DNA of 64,000 nt from Mesorhizobium sp. WSM3862 (lineage in GTDB: Bacteria > Pseudomonadota > Alphaproteobacteria > Rhizobiales > Rhizobiaceae), in contig NZ_NSGE01000001.1 in the NCBI RefSeq assembly GCF_002294985.1, positions 248,001 to 312,000 on the forward strand, given 5' to 3'. The notes beneath the pieces are model-generated. The model saw nothing but the letters and a program-made list of their open reading frames with translations, had not been told where the DNA came from and did no database searches. Below are positions 16,966 to 26,170 of the stretch, piece after piece (position 1 is the stretch's first letter; each line of letters opens with the position of its first letter). Made by a program: the position numbers and the translations under genes.

Positions 16966-18393
16966 TCAGTTTGTCGCCTCAAGGGTAAGCCGACGCGCAA
17001 TCTCTGTGACGACATCGAAGGCCGCATCAATATCGCCGGCCGTGGTCTCGAACTGTCCCGCCTGAAAGCGGATCGCCACCCGACCATCGACGCGCGTTTG
17101 CGTCAGATAGATGCGTCCGTCCGTGTTGATGGCATCGACGAGACGCAAATTGTGCTCGTCTGGATCGGCACCCTGAGGGGCGCGATGGCGGAACGAGAAC
17201 AGCGACAGCATCGGCTCGGTGACGAGCTCGAAATCCGCTTCCCCGACCAGCCGTGCGGCAAGGCCCTCGCTCCAGGCTATATGGTTTCGGATCATCTTGC
17301 GCAATCCTTCCAGCCCGTGGGCGCGCAGCAGGAACCAGAGTTTCAGCGCACGGAAGCGGCGGCCGAGCGGCACCGACCATTCCGAATAATTGATGATGCC
17401 GTCATGACCTCCGGTCTTGAGATAGTCCGGCTTGATGGCCAGCGTGCGCACAAGGTCTTCCGGTTGGCTGACGAACTGGATCGAGCAGTCGAATTGCGCG
17501 CCGAGCCATTTGTGAGGATTGAAGACGATGGAATCGGCGCTCTCGACACCGGCCCAGAAATGCCGGTACTCCGGGCAGATCATTGCCGACCCGGCCCAGG
17601 CCGCATCGACGTGCAGGTAAAGGCCGTGCCGCTTCGCCACAGCCGCTACGGCAGCGATGTCATCGGTGCCGCCGGTGCTGGTGCCGCCGACGCAGGCGAT
17701 AATGCCCGCCGGCAGCAGGCCGGCCTCGCGATCGGCGATAATTGCCGCCTCGAGCGCCGGCGTGTCCATCGCGCGAAAACGACCGGTTACCGGGATACGG
17801 ATGAGATTCTCCTCGCCGATGCCGGCGACCCAGATCGCTCGGTCGATCGAGGTGTGAACCTGGTTGGAGCAATAGACACGCAGCTTCGCCTGGCCGGCGA
17901 GACCTTGTCTGTTTCCCTGCCAGTCAAGCGCCCGCTCGCGTATGGTGAGCACCGCGGCAAGCGTCGCCGACGAAGCCGAATCCTGAATGACACCGGAGAA
18001 TCCTTCGGGCAGGCCCAGCGCCTGGCGCATCCAGTCGACGATACGCGTCTCGAGCTCTGTCGCCGCCGGCGAGGTCTGCCACAGCATGCACTGCGCGGCC
18101 ATCGCCGAGACGAGATACTCGGCCACCACCGAGACCGGCGCCGCATTGGCCGGGAAATAGGCGAAGAAGCGCGGATGCTGCCAATGCGTCATCCCGGGCA
18201 CGATCTTCGTTTCGAAATCGGCGAAGATTTTTTCCATCGGCTCGGCCGTCTCGGGCGGCGACTCTTCGATGCTCCTGAATATGTCGCCGGGCGCGATCGC
18301 CGGCCGCACCGGACGATCGCGCAGGCTGGACCGGTAGTCCACGCCCCAATCCGCGGCTCGCCTCGACCAATCGCGGAATTCTTTCTTGTCCAT
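16966..18393 (-). CDS. PLP-dependent group II (aromatic-L-amino-acid type) decarboxylase
   Basis: A 475-residue cytoplasmic decarboxylase. It has the N-terminal MTHWQHPRFFAYFPAN segment typical of the DOPA/tryptophan decarboxylase group. The cofactor-stacking histidine is in SNQVHTSIDRA (H180), the Asp of HVDAAWAG pairs with the pyridinium, and the Schiff-base lysine is in FNPHKWLGAQ (about K295). The product would be an aromatic amine such as tryptamine, tyramine or phenethylamine, but the substrate cannot be read from the sequence. It lies between glpR and the Anbu cluster on the same strand, 90 bp after the anbu stop, so it may be read through from that cluster. Confidence 0.87.
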   Translation of the reverse strand: MDKKEFRDWSRRAADWGVDYRSSLRDRPVRPAIAPGDIFRSIEESPPETAEPMEKIFADFETKIVPGMTHWQHPRFFAYFPANAAPVSVVAEYLVSAMAAQCMLWQTSPAATELETRIVDWMRQALGLPEGFSGVIQDSASSATLAAVLTIRERALDWQGNRQGLAGQAKLRVYCSNQVHTSIDRAIWVAGIGEENLIRIPVTGRFRAMDTPALEAAIIADREAGLLPAGIIACVGGTSTGGTDDIAAVAAVAKRHGLYLHVDAAWAGSAMICPEYRHFWAGVESADSIVFNPHKWLGAQFDCSIQFVSQPEDLVRTLAIKPDYLKTGGHDGIINYSEWSVPLGRRFRALKLWFLLRAHGLEGLRKMIRNHIAWSEGLAARLVGEADFELVTEPMLSLFSFRHRAPQGADPDEHNLRLVDAINTDGRIYLTQTRVDGRVAIRFQAGQFETTAGDIDAAFDVVTEIARRLTLEATN

Positions 18394-18482
18394 GTATCCT
18401 CTCAGCAGCCGCCGGACCTTGATCGGCCCGCCACTTCGACCATGTTAAATATAATGAGGCAACCGCTTCGTAGGCGAACGCC

Positions 18483-19214
18483 CTAGCCGGGAAAATCGGG
18501 CAGGCTGGCGAAGGCCGCCTTTAGCGCGTTGGACCAGCCATCCGATATCGTTCGGTAATATTGGTCGTCATGACCGATCCGCTTCTTCAGGCCGACCTTG
18601 AAAGCATCCAGTTCCAGGAAGAGCAGGTCGAGCGGCAGGCCGACCGACAGGTTCGACTTCAGCGTCGAGTCGAAGGAGACCAACAGCAGCTTCACCGTCT
18701 CGGCCAGGCTCATCGTACGGTCATAGGCACGGATGATGATCGGCTTGCCGTATTTGGTCTCGCCGATCTGGAAGAATGGCGTGTCGTCGGTCGACTCGAT
18801 GAAATTGCCCTCGGGATAGATCATGAACAGCCGGGGTTGGCTGCCCTTGATTTGGCCGCCGAGGATGAAGGAGGCGTTGAAATAGGAATCCGCCTGATCG
18901 CCGGCCGGCGAAGAGTGTGCGATCACCTCTTTCACCGTCTCGCCGACCAGCCGCACCGTCTGGTACATTGACGGGGTCTCGAGCAGCTTCTCGTGACGGT
19001 CGCCGGCCGCCTTGTTGCGCTCGTCCAGCAGGCTGACCACGGCTTGCGTCGTGGCAAGATTGCCTGCAGACATCAGCACGATGACGCGCTCGCCAGGCTC
19101 TTCCCAGACATGCATTTTCCTGAAGGTCGAAATCGAATCCATGCCGGCATTGGTGCGCGTGTCCGACATGAACACGAGTCCACGATCGATCTTGAGGCCG
19201 ACGCAATAGGTCAT
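18483..19214 (-). CDS. Anbu proteasome-like Ntn peptidase
   Basis: A 243-residue homolog of proteasome beta subunits (the Anbu/BPH family, COG3484 type). After removal of Met1 the first residue is Thr, the expected nucleophile (TYCVGLKIDRG). Proteasome-like Asp17 and Arg19 are present in FMSDTRTNAG, and a lysine near position 32 (STFRKMHVW) can serve as the base. There is no propeptide, as is usual in Anbu. Structures of relatives form open helical rings rather than sealed proteasome cylinders, and substrates remain unclear. It is the last gene of the ATP-grasp/alpha-E/transglutaminase set, 30 bp after the transglutaminase frame. Confidence 0.92.
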   Translation of the reverse strand: MTYCVGLKIDRGLVFMSDTRTNAGMDSISTFRKMHVWEEPGERVIVLMSAGNLATTQAVVSLLDERNKAAGDRHEKLLETPSMYQTVRLVGETVKEVIAHSSPAGDQADSYFNASFILGGQIKGSQPRLFMIYPEGNFIESTDDTPFFQIGETKYGKPIIIRAYDRTMSLAETVKLLLVSFDSTLKSNLSVGLPLDLLFLELDAFKVGLKKRIGHDDQYYRTISDGWSNALKAAFASLPDFPG

Positions 19215-19244
19215 GGTCGCTCTTCTGGTGAATCTTGGCAGAGA

Positions 19245-20039
19245 CTACTGCTCTACCGTGACGGTGACGGCAAGCTTCTCTTCCGCTTGCCCCAGCAGTA
19301 TTCCCGACACAGGCGAGGCATCGCTATAGTCCCGACCCGCCGCCACTCTTACATAGCGTTCGTCGGGAGAGATACCGTTGGCGGGATCAAAGGCAACCCA
19401 TCCCAGGCCCGGCACATGCGCTTCTGCCCAGGCATGGCTTGCCGCCTGCTCGACCGAGGCATCCATCATCAGATAGCCGCTGATATAGCGCGCGGGGAAG
19501 CCCATCACGCGCGCCACGGCGGTGAAGATGTGGCTGTGATCCTGGCAGACACCGGCCTTCAGCGTTAGCGCTTCTTCCGCCGGCGTCACGGCGCTGGTCG
19601 TCCCGGGCTAATAGGCGACGCGCTCCCGGATCGCGCCCATCAGCTTGTGCAGCCTGTCGATATCCGTCCCCTCCCCGACCGAAGCGGCCAGGTCGCGAAT
19701 GCCGTCGCCGACGGTCGTAAGCGGCGTTTGCTGGCTGAACAGCCAGAGCGGCGCGAAACCATGATGCGCACCGGACACACCGGCGGTGTCGCGCGTCGTC
19801 ACCTCGCCCGCCGCCTCGACTATGATGGTGTGCTGGCCGCCCTCGGCGCTCACCAACTGCGTGTCATTGCCGAAATGGTCCGTGAAGCGAACCTCCTCTC
19901 GCGCGCCGTCGATTTTGATCACCCAGGACGCAACCGTCTGAGTCGATCCGCTAACCGGCATCAGGCGCAGCCGCTGCAACAGGTACTGCACCGGTGCATC
20001 GTAGCGGTACTCGGTCCGGTGTGTGATCTTGAGCCGCAT
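19245..20039 (-). pseudogene. Transglutaminase-like cysteine peptidase interrupted by an in-frame amber codon
   Basis: Two frames, 19608-20039 and 19245-19607, lie in the same phase and together make one transglutaminase-family protein of about 264 residues. The first supplies the N-terminal beta domain (MRLKITHRTEYRYDAPVQYL) up to IRERVAY. A TAG at 19608-19610 follows, and the sequence then continues without a shift as PGTTSAVTPAEEALTLKAGV. The catalytic triad lies after the stop: Cys in GVCQDHSH, His in ASHAWAEAH, Asp in VAFDPANG. Relatives read through here with a residue between Tyr and Pro-Gly, so a single base change explains the break. A GTG at 19589 could restart translation and yield the catalytic core, but no good ribosome-binding site precedes it. 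A sequencing error is possible. Confidence 0.88.
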
Positions 20040-20059
20040 GGCGCCTGTCTCTCCAGCGC

Positions 20060-21001
20060 TCAGTAGAACCGGTAGTCCAAGGCGATCTCATCCCCCAGCC
20101 TGGTGTTGTCACGAATGAATTCCGCCAGGAATTCATGCAGGCCGTGGTCGAAAATATCCTTGATCGACCCTTTCTTCAGCATCGTCTGAATTTTCTCGGC
20201 GGTGGCGTGGCAGGCATGGCGCTCGCCATAGTCGTCGGCGAGGAATCTCAGATGCTCGCCCAGGAAGCGATAGCAGAAGGTCAGCGAGCGCGGCATGCGG
20301 ACATTGAGGATCAGATAGTCGGCGATGTTGGTCGGCTTGTAGTCCGCGTCATACACCCACCGGTAGGAGCGGTGCGCCGACACCGAGCGCAGGATCGATT
20401 CCCATTGATAATTGTCGAGTGTCGAGCCCACCCAGGAGATCGACGGCAAGAGCACATAATATTTCACGTCGAGGATGCGGGCCGTGTTGTCGGCGCGCTC
20501 CACATAGGTGCCGAGCTGCGAGAAGTCGAAGATCTCGTTGCGCAGCATCGTGCCGTAGAACGAGCCGCGGATCAGCGCCGTCTCGCGCTTGATCGCGTCG
20601 AGCACCGTCGGCAGATCGCGCTCGTCGATCGGCCGTGCCAGCATCCGCTTCAGCGACATCCAGGCCTCGTTGATGCTCTCCCAGGTCTCGCGCGTCAGCG
20701 CTGTGCGCACCATGCGCGCATTGTTGCGCGCCGTCTCGATCGAGGCCATCGTACTCGACGGATTCGAAGTGTCGCGCAGCAGGAAATCCGAGACGTTGGC
20801 GACGGTGTAGTCCTGGTATTTCTGCGAGAAGGCCAGGTCGGAACCGGCGCTGAGCAGGACGGAGTTCCATTCCTCCGACGCGTTCTGCGTGCGCGTCAGC
20901 GCCATGCGCAGGCCGGCATCGACCAGGCGCGCCATGTTTTCGGCCCGCTCTATATAGCGGTTCATCCAGTAGAGACCGTTGGCGGTGCGGCCGAGAAGCA
21001 T
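20060..21001 (-). CDS. Alpha-E domain protein
   Basis: A 313-residue all-helical protein of the alpha-E family (COG2307 type), recognised from the start LLGRTANGLYWMNRYIERAE and later signatures FFGTML-like (RGSFYGTMLRNEIFDFSQL) and SISWVGSTLDNYQWESILRS. The family occurs almost only beside circularly permuted ATP-grasp and transglutaminase genes, where a peptide-forming or protein-modifying role has been proposed without direct biochemical proof. It ends 20 bp before the transglutaminase start. A 171-bp repeat-bearing gap separates it from the ATP-grasp gene upstream. Confidence 0.92.
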   Translation of the reverse strand: MLLGRTANGLYWMNRYIERAENMARLVDAGLRMALTRTQNASEEWNSVLLSAGSDLAFSQKYQDYTVANVSDFLLRDTSNPSSTMASIETARNNARMVRTALTRETWESINEAWMSLKRMLARPIDERDLPTVLDAIKRETALIRGSFYGTMLRNEIFDFSQLGTYVERADNTARILDVKYYVLLPSISWVGSTLDNYQWESILRSVSAHRSYRWVYDADYKPTNIADYLILNVRMPRSLTFCYRFLGEHLRFLADDYGERHACHATAEKIQTMLKKGSIKDIFDHGLHEFLAEFIRDNTRLGDEIALDYRFY

Positions 21002-21018
21002 GAAAGCGGCCCTTCGGG

Positions 21019-21169
21019 CTAGTGAATAGTGGATAGTGATTGGTGAATAGTGAAGGGTGAATGGTCCAGCAATCGCGCTCGACCGCGCGTCATGTTCTTA
21101 GCCTGAATCAATCCGGGCACTAGAGTGTCTCCATTTCACTAGTCGCTAGTCACTAGTCACTATTCACTC
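21019..21169. repeat. Short tandem repeats arranged as an inverted pair
   Basis: On the plus strand 21019-21064 is built from near-copies of AGTGAATAGTG, GGATAGTGAT and GGTGAATAGTG. At 21136-21169 the complementary motif appears (CACTAGTCGCTAGTCACTAG, then TCACTATTCACTC), so the two blocks face each other across about 70 bp. The pattern splits the Anbu cluster between the ATP-grasp and alpha-E genes. It looks like a dispersed intergenic repeat rather than a promoter. Confidence 0.7.
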
Positions 21170-21172
21170 GCC

Positions 21173-22609
21173 TCAATCGTCCAACACCCACGTATCCTTC
21201 GTCCCACCGCCTTGCGAGGAATTGACCACAAGCGACCCCTCCTTGAGCGCGACGCGAGTCAGGCCGCCCGGGACGATCTGGATACGATCCGAAACCAGCA
21301 CATAAGGCCTGAGATCGACATGACGCGGCGACAGCCCCTTCTCGGTCAGGATCGGGCATGTCGACAGCGCGAGCGTCGGCTGGGCGATGTAGTTGCCGGG
21401 TTTGGCCTGCAGCTTCTTGGCGAACGCCTCGCATTCCTTCTTGGTCGCCGCGGGGCCGACCAGCATGCCGTAGCCGCCGGAGCCGTGCACTTCCTTGATG
21501 ACAAGCTCGCCGATGTGCTCCAGCACATATTTCAGGCTGTCGGGCTCCGAGCAGCGCCAGGTCGGGATGTTGCCGAGGATCGCCTTGCGGCCGGTGTAGA
21601 ACTCGACGATCTCGGGCATGTAGGAATAGATCGCCTTGTCGTCGGCAATGCCGGTGCCCGGCGCGTTAGCGATGGTGATGTTGCCGGCCCGATAGACATC
21701 CATGATGCCCGGCACGCCGAGCGCGGAATCCGGCCGGAAGGTCAGCGGATCGAGGAAGGCGTCGTCCACGCGCCGGTAAAGCACGTCGATCTGCTTGTAG
21801 CCTTCGGTGGTGCGCATCGTGACATGGCCGTCGACCACGCGCAGATCCTGTCCTTCGACCAGTTGCACGCCCATCTGGTCGGCGAGGAAGGCGTGCTCGA
21901 AATAGGCGGAGTTGTAGCTGCCCGGCGTCAGCACCGCGATGGTCGGCGCGCCCTTTGCGCTCTGCGGCCGCACCGCCGCCAGCGACTGGCGCAGCAGTTG
22001 CGGATAGTTCTCGACCGGCCGCACCTTGATCTGCTGGAACAGCTCCGGGAAGAGCTGCATCATCGTCTCGCGGTTCTCCAGCATGTAGGAGACGCCCGAC
22101 GGCGTGCGGGCATTGTCCTCGAGCACGTAGAATTCGTTCTCGCTGATGCGCACGATGTCGACGCCGATGATATGGGTGTAGACGCCGGCCGGCGGTCTCA
22201 CACCGATCATCTCCGGCAGGAACGCTTCATTCTTCGCCACCAGCTCCTTGGGAACGCGCCCGGCGCGCAGGATTTCCTGGCGGTGGTAGATATCGTCGAG
22301 AAAGGCGTTGAGCGCCTGCACGCGCTGCTCGATGCCCTGCGTCAGCCGGCGCCATTCCTGGCCCGAAATGATGCGCGGGACGATGTCGAAGGGGATCAGC
22401 CGTTCGGAAGCTTCCTGCTCGCCATAGACGGCGAAGGTGATGCCGGTCTTGCGGAAGACGCGTTCGGCGTCCTCCATTTTCTGGGTGAGCCTGGCCGGGT
22501 CCTGTTCCTTCAGCCAGCGATCATAAGCCTGATATGGTCTTCTCAATCCGGAGACTTCCGGAAGCATTTCGTCGAACGCTGCCAATCGCGTACTCCCCTC
22601 TGAAGCCAT
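21173..22609 (-). CDS. Circularly permuted ATP-grasp protein
   Basis: A 478-residue protein of the cp-ATP-grasp family (COG2308 type). Signatures include RIISGQEWRRLTQGIEQR, GVDIVRISENEFYVLEDNAR (acidic metal-binding part), ANAPGTGIADDKAIYSYMP and the lysine segment LVIKEVHGSGGYGMLVGP. ATP-grasp enzymes join a carboxylate to an amine using ATP. This family is thought to make peptide-like bonds with its alpha-E and transglutaminase partners, which remains a genomic inference. The start at MASEGSTRL is preferred over a TTG at 22642. It is the first gene of the Anbu set in the transcribed direction. Confidence 0.92.
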   Translation of the reverse strand: MASEGSTRLAAFDEMLPEVSGLRRPYQAYDRWLKEQDPARLTQKMEDAERVFRKTGITFAVYGEQEASERLIPFDIVPRIISGQEWRRLTQGIEQRVQALNAFLDDIYHRQEILRAGRVPKELVAKNEAFLPEMIGVRPPAGVYTHIIGVDIVRISENEFYVLEDNARTPSGVSYMLENRETMMQLFPELFQQIKVRPVENYPQLLRQSLAAVRPQSAKGAPTIAVLTPGSYNSAYFEHAFLADQMGVQLVEGQDLRVVDGHVTMRTTEGYKQIDVLYRRVDDAFLDPLTFRPDSALGVPGIMDVYRAGNITIANAPGTGIADDKAIYSYMPEIVEFYTGRKAILGNIPTWRCSEPDSLKYVLEHIGELVIKEVHGSGGYGMLVGPAATKKECEAFAKKLQAKPGNYIAQPTLALSTCPILTEKGLSPRHVDLRPYVLVSDRIQIVPGGLTRVALKEGSLVVNSSQGGGTKDTWVLDD

Positions 22610-22753
22610 TTCACTGGCCCGGCTGGAGAAAATCAAGCGCAATCGATGATTTGGGCGGCGCTGGCGGCCGTCCTATGCAAATTGCCTACGATTAGGGCAG
22701 CGGGAGCGACGCCGGGTCAGTTCATGCCCGGTGAGCGGGCATCAAACGGCAAA

Positions 22754-22990
22754 TCAGAACGCCCGGAAAGTGACGATGGTGAAGGTGTCCTTGATTCCAG
22801 GCAGGATCTGCACCCGTTCATTGATGAAGTGGCCGATGTCTTCCTCGTCGTCGACATAGAATTTTGCGAGCAGGTCGTAATTGCCGGCGGTCGAATAGAT
22901 TTCGGAGGCGATCTCGGCATCGGCGAGCGCGCTGGCGACCTCATAGGCTTTGCCCAGATCGCACTTTATCTGCACGAAAAATGCCTTCAT
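22754..22990 (-). CDS. Stand-alone Lrp/AsnC ligand-binding (RAM) domain protein
   Basis: A 78-residue protein equal to the C-terminal sensor domain of Lrp regulators, without the DNA-binding helix-turn-helix. It reads FFVQIKCDLGKAYEVASALA, then YSTAGNYDLLAKFYVDDEED and LPGIKDTFTIVTF, matching the alpha/beta ferredoxin-like fold. Such proteins may bind amino acids and modulate a partner. It is transcribed on its own; the ATP-grasp gene starts 145 bp downstream on the same strand. Confidence 0.88.
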   Translation of the reverse strand: MKAFFVQIKCDLGKAYEVASALADAEIASEIYSTAGNYDLLAKFYVDDEEDIGHFINERVQILPGIKDTFTIVTFRAF

Positions 22991-23273
22991 TTCCCGGTCC
23001 TGCCAGTCTTCGCGAATGAGCGGCCCTTGTGGCAGACTGGCGACGGGCTTTCAAGCATCAGGCTGCACGCGCCTTGGCGGCGCCGCTTGCCGCAACTTCG
23101 CGATCGGCATGCCACACCGGCCCAGGGACGCCACCAAGGACAGTTCGGGACCACCTCAGGTCAGGTCCTAGCGGAGGCATCCGTGCGGGCAAGAAATCTG
23201 CGAAACGGTGAAACCACGGCACGCCGGCCAGCGTATGTTAATTGTCTATCCACGCGAATTCTGGAGACAGGCC

Positions 23274-23693
23274 ATGCGCCGCGTATTGTTCGCACTCGCT
23301 CTCGTTCCGATGGTTCTCGCATCCATGGCCTTCGCCGGTGACGCCGAGATCAAAGCGGCGCAAACAGTCATCGACAGCCAGCTCAAGGCCTTTCTCGCCG
23401 ATGACGGCGCCACCGCCTACAGCTTCGCCGCGCCAAATGTGAAGCGGATCTTCCCGACCGTCGACACCTTCATGAACATGGTGACCAACGGCTATGCGCC
23501 GGTGCGCAGGCCGCAGAACTATTCCTTCGGCAAGGTGGAGCAGACCGGGCCGGCCTCGATCGTCCAGCAGGTGCTGATCGTCGGGCCCGACGGCAAGGAC
23601 TATGAGGCGGTGTACACGCTCGAACAGCAGCCCGACGGCAGCTTTAAGATCACCGGCTGCAGCCTGCGCGCCGCGACTTCGGTGAGCACATAA
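23274..23693 (+). CDS. Exported DUF4864 protein
   Basis: A 139-residue protein with a signal peptide (RRVLFALALVPMVLASMAFA, then GDAEIKAAQ). The mature part reads AQTVIDSQLKAFLADDGATA, PNVKRIFPTVDTFMNMV and GYAPVRRPQNYSFG, a cystatin/NTF2-like fold assigned to DUF4864. Its function is unknown. The ATG at 23274 is preceded by GGAGA at 23263; the frame upstream of it is not coding-like. It converges on tgt, whose stop is 6 bp away. Confidence 0.82.
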   Translation: MRRVLFALALVPMVLASMAFAGDAEIKAAQTVIDSQLKAFLADDGATAYSFAAPNVKRIFPTVDTFMNMVTNGYAPVRRPQNYSFGKVEQTGPASIVQQVLIVGPDGKDYEAVYTLEQQPDGSFKITGCSLRAATSVST

Positions 23694-23699
23694 AAGCGT

Positions 23700-24830
23700 T
23701 CATAGCGCCGGCAGATCGCCCCTCGCCCAGCATTCCGAAATCTCGGCAGCGCGCGTCTCGAAGGCTTTTGCCTCGATCGCGGCGCGGATGTCCTGCATCA
23801 GCTTCTGGTAGTAGGACAGGTTGTTCCAGGTGAGCAGCATTGCGCCGAGCGACTCCTGCGAGCGCACGAGATGATGGAGATAGGCGCGCGAATAGTCGCG
23901 CGCGGCCGGGCAGTCGCTTTCCTCGTCCAGCGGACGCGGATCGTCGGCATGGCGGGCGTTGCGCAGGTTGATCTTGCCGCGGCGCGTATAGGCCAGACCA
24001 TGGCGGCCGGCGCGCGTCGGCATCACGCAGTCGAACATGTCGATGCCGCATGCCACGGATTTCAAGATGTCGTCCGGGGTGCCGACACCCATCAGGTAGC
24101 GCGGCCTGTCGGCCGGCAGTTCCGGGCAGGTTATGTCCAGCATCTCCAGCATCACCGCCTGCGGCTCGCCGACCGCCAGCCCACCGACGGCATAGCCTTT
24201 GAGGTCCATCGCCGCCAGCGCCTGCGCCGAACGCACGCGCATCACAGCACTGTCGCCGCCCTGCACGATGCCGAACATCGCCTTGCCCGGCTGATCGCCG
24301 AACGCCGCCTTGCAGCGTTCGGCCCAGCGCAGCGACAGTTCCATGGCGCGCTCGATTTCCTTCGGCTTGGCGGGAAGCGCCGTACACTCGTCGAGCTGCA
24401 TCTGGATATCGGAATCGAGCAGCCCCTGGATTTCGATCGACCGCTCCGGCGACATCTCGTAGCGCGCACCGTCGATATGCGAGCGGAAGGTGACGCCCGT
24501 TTCGCTAAGCTTCCTCAGCTTCGACAACGACATTACCTGGAAGCCGCCGCTATCGGTCAGGATCGGGTGCGGCCAGCGCGCGAATTCATGCAGGCCGCCG
24601 AGCTTCGCCACACGCTCGGCGCCTGGCCTGAGCATCAAATGATAGGTGTTGCCGAGGATGATGTCGGCGCCGACGCCGCGCACCTGATCCATATACATGG
24701 CCTTGACGGTGCCGCCGGTGCCGACCGGCATGAAGGCCGGCGTGCGGATCTCGCCGCGCGGCATGCTGATGAGGCCGCGCCTCGCATTACCGTCGGTGGC
24801 GAGCAGCTTGAAAGAGAAAGTCTCAGCCAT
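23700..24830 (-). CDS. tgt: tRNA-guanine transglycosylase
   Basis: Exchanges guanine-34 of GUN tRNAs for preQ1 in queuosine synthesis. The 376-residue protein has [33 protein letters not shown] and [12 protein letters not shown], with the base-contacting Asp/Ser-Gly-Gly. The nucleophile region is [17 protein letters not shown], and the zinc site contains the Cys-His residues of the C-terminal part. The start [10 protein letters not shown] was chosen because the frame above it overlaps another gene. It overlaps the upstream small gene by 8 bp and belongs to a queA-orf-tgt operon. Confidence 0.95.
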   Translation of the reverse strand: MAETFSFKLLATDGNARRGLISMPRGEIRTPAFMPVGTGGTVKAMYMDQVRGVGADIILGNTYHLMLRPGAERVAKLGGLHEFARWPHPILTDSGGFQVMSLSKLRKLSETGVTFRSHIDGARYEMSPERSIEIQGLLDSDIQMQLDECTALPAKPKEIERAMELSLRWAERCKAAFGDQPGKAMFGIVQGGDSAVMRVRSAQALAAMDLKGYAVGGLAVGEPQAVMLEMLDITCPELPADRPRYLMGVGTPDDILKSVACGIDMFDCVMPTRAGRHGLAYTRRGKINLRNARHADDPRPLDEESDCPAARDYSRAYLHHLVRSQESLGAMLLTWNNLSYYQKLMQDIRAAIEAKAFETRAAEISECWARGDLPAL

Positions 24831-25092
24831 CGAATTCCTTGTCGTGCACCGGGGCGCCGGGTGCCTGCTCGTCGAGCGACTGCCGGTAGCGGATGCAGCC
24901 GCGCATGAATTTCGGCCACGGCGGCACGGCGATCGCCGGCTCGGTCTTCTCCGGCAGCAGGTCCCAGAGGTCGGGATGATGCCAGCAGAGATCATGGCCG
25001 GTCGCATCGCGATGCGCGCGGATACCGGCGCGCAGCTTTGTCACTTCCGCGATGAGCGCCTCGCGGTCCATTCTCTCTAGATCATCGTCCAT
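24823..25092 (-). CDS. Conserved hypothetical protein between queA and tgt
   Basis: An 89-residue protein beginning [20 protein letters not shown], a short helical segment. It continues with a His/Trp-rich centre ([18 protein letters not shown]) and [21 protein letters not shown] recognise no named family. It overlaps queA by 11 bp and tgt by 8 bp, so it is almost certainly cotranslated with them. A shorter start (MDREAL) at 25071 would remove the queA overlap. A role in queuosine modification is only suggested by position. Confidence 0.75.
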   Translation of the reverse strand: MDDDLERMDREALIAEVTKLRAGIRAHRDATGHDLCWHHPDLWDLLPEKTEPAIAVPPWPKFMRGCIRYRQSLDEQAPGAPVHDKEFDG

Positions 25093-26170
25093 CGCTCGTC
25101 TCCGCTCGGTAAAGCAGGCTGGAGTCCCCGTAGGAGTAGAACCTGTAGCGGCTCTCGATGGCATGCGCATAGGCCGAACGCATCGCGTCCAGTCCGCTGA
25201 AGGCCGAGACCAGCATGAACAGCGTCGAGCGCGGCAGGTGGAAATTGGTCATCAGCATGTCAGCTGTCTTGAAGCGGTAGCCGGGGGTGATGAAGATATC
25301 GGTCGGCCCGGACCAGGCCTCGATCCTGCCGTCCTCACGCGCGGCACTTTCCAGAAGGCGCAGCGAGGTCGTGCCGACGGAGACAAGCCGCCCTCCCCGC
25401 GCCCTTGCAGCGTTGAGCGCGTCTGCCGTTTCTTGGCTCACCAAGCCCGTTTCCGCGTGCATCTTATGGTCGGCGGTGTCGTCGGCCTTAACCGGCAAAA
25501 AAGTGCCGGCGCCGACATGCAGCGTGACGAAACGCCGCTCGATGCCCTTGGCTTCGAGCGCTGCAAACAACTCCGGCGTGAAATGCAGGCCGGCGGTGGG
25601 GGCCGCGACCGCGCCCTCTTCCCTGGCATAGATGGTCTGGTAGTCGCTGCGGTCGCGCTCGTCGTCATCTCGCTTCGAGGCGATGTATGGCGGCAATGGG
25701 ATATGGCCTACGGCGTGCATTGCCTCGTCGAGAAAGACGCCCGAGAGGTCGAAGCCGAGCAACACCTCGCCCGCCTCGCCTTTCTCGATCACCGTCGCGT
25801 CGAGCTGGCCGAGAAAGCAGGAATTCTGGTCGTGGCCGAAATGAATGCGGTCGCCGACGGCGATGCGCTTGCCGGGCCGCATGAAGGCCCGCCAGCGGTC
25901 CGGCGCGAGCCGCATATGCAGCGTGGCCTCGACCTGCGCCATCGCTTCGCCACGCTTGCGGATGCCTTTCAGCTGGGCCGGAATGACCTTGGTATCGTTG
26001 AATACCAGCACGTCGCCTTCTCTCAGCAGCGACGGCAGATCGCTGACGGTGCGGTCGCGCAGCGTTTCGCCCGGTTTGACCACCAATAGCTTGGCGCTGT
26101 CACGCGGATCCGCCGGGCGCAGCGCAATGCGCTCCTCCGGCAACTCGAAGTCGAAAAGATCGACGCGCAT
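25082..26170 (-). CDS. queA: S-adenosylmethionine:tRNA ribosyltransferase-isomerase
   Basis: Adds the cyclopentane precursor of queuosine to preQ1-tRNA using the ribosyl group of SAM. The 362-residue length is normal. It opens with [21 protein letters not shown]. Family signatures include [47 protein letters not shown] and [20 protein letters not shown]. The start codon overlaps the stop of the DMT gene as ATGA, and the small hypothetical plus tgt follow. Confidence 0.96.
   Translation of the reverse strand: MRVDLFDFELPEERIALRPADPRDSAKLLVVKPGETLRDRTVSDLPSLLREGDVLVFNDTKVIPAQLKGIRKRGEAMAQVEATLHMRLAPDRWRAFMRPGKRIAVGDRIHFGHDQNSCFLGQLDATVIEKGEAGEVLLGFDLSGVFLDEAMHAVGHIPLPPYIASKRDDDERDRSDYQTIYAREEGAVAAPTAGLHFTPELFAALEAKGIERRFVTLHVGAGTFLPVKADDTADHKMHAETGLVSQETADALNAARARGGRLVSVGTTSLRLLESAAREDGRIEAWSGPTDIFITPGYRFKTADMLMTNFHLPRSTLFMLVSAFSGLDAMRSAYAHAIESRYRFYSYGDSSLLYRAETSDGR

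Noticed and set aside
19608..19610. Reading the transglutaminase stop as recoding (selenocysteine or pyrrolysine)
   Set aside because: TAG is not a selenocysteine codon and no pyrrolysine genes are expected in this group; a point mutation or sequencing error is simpler.
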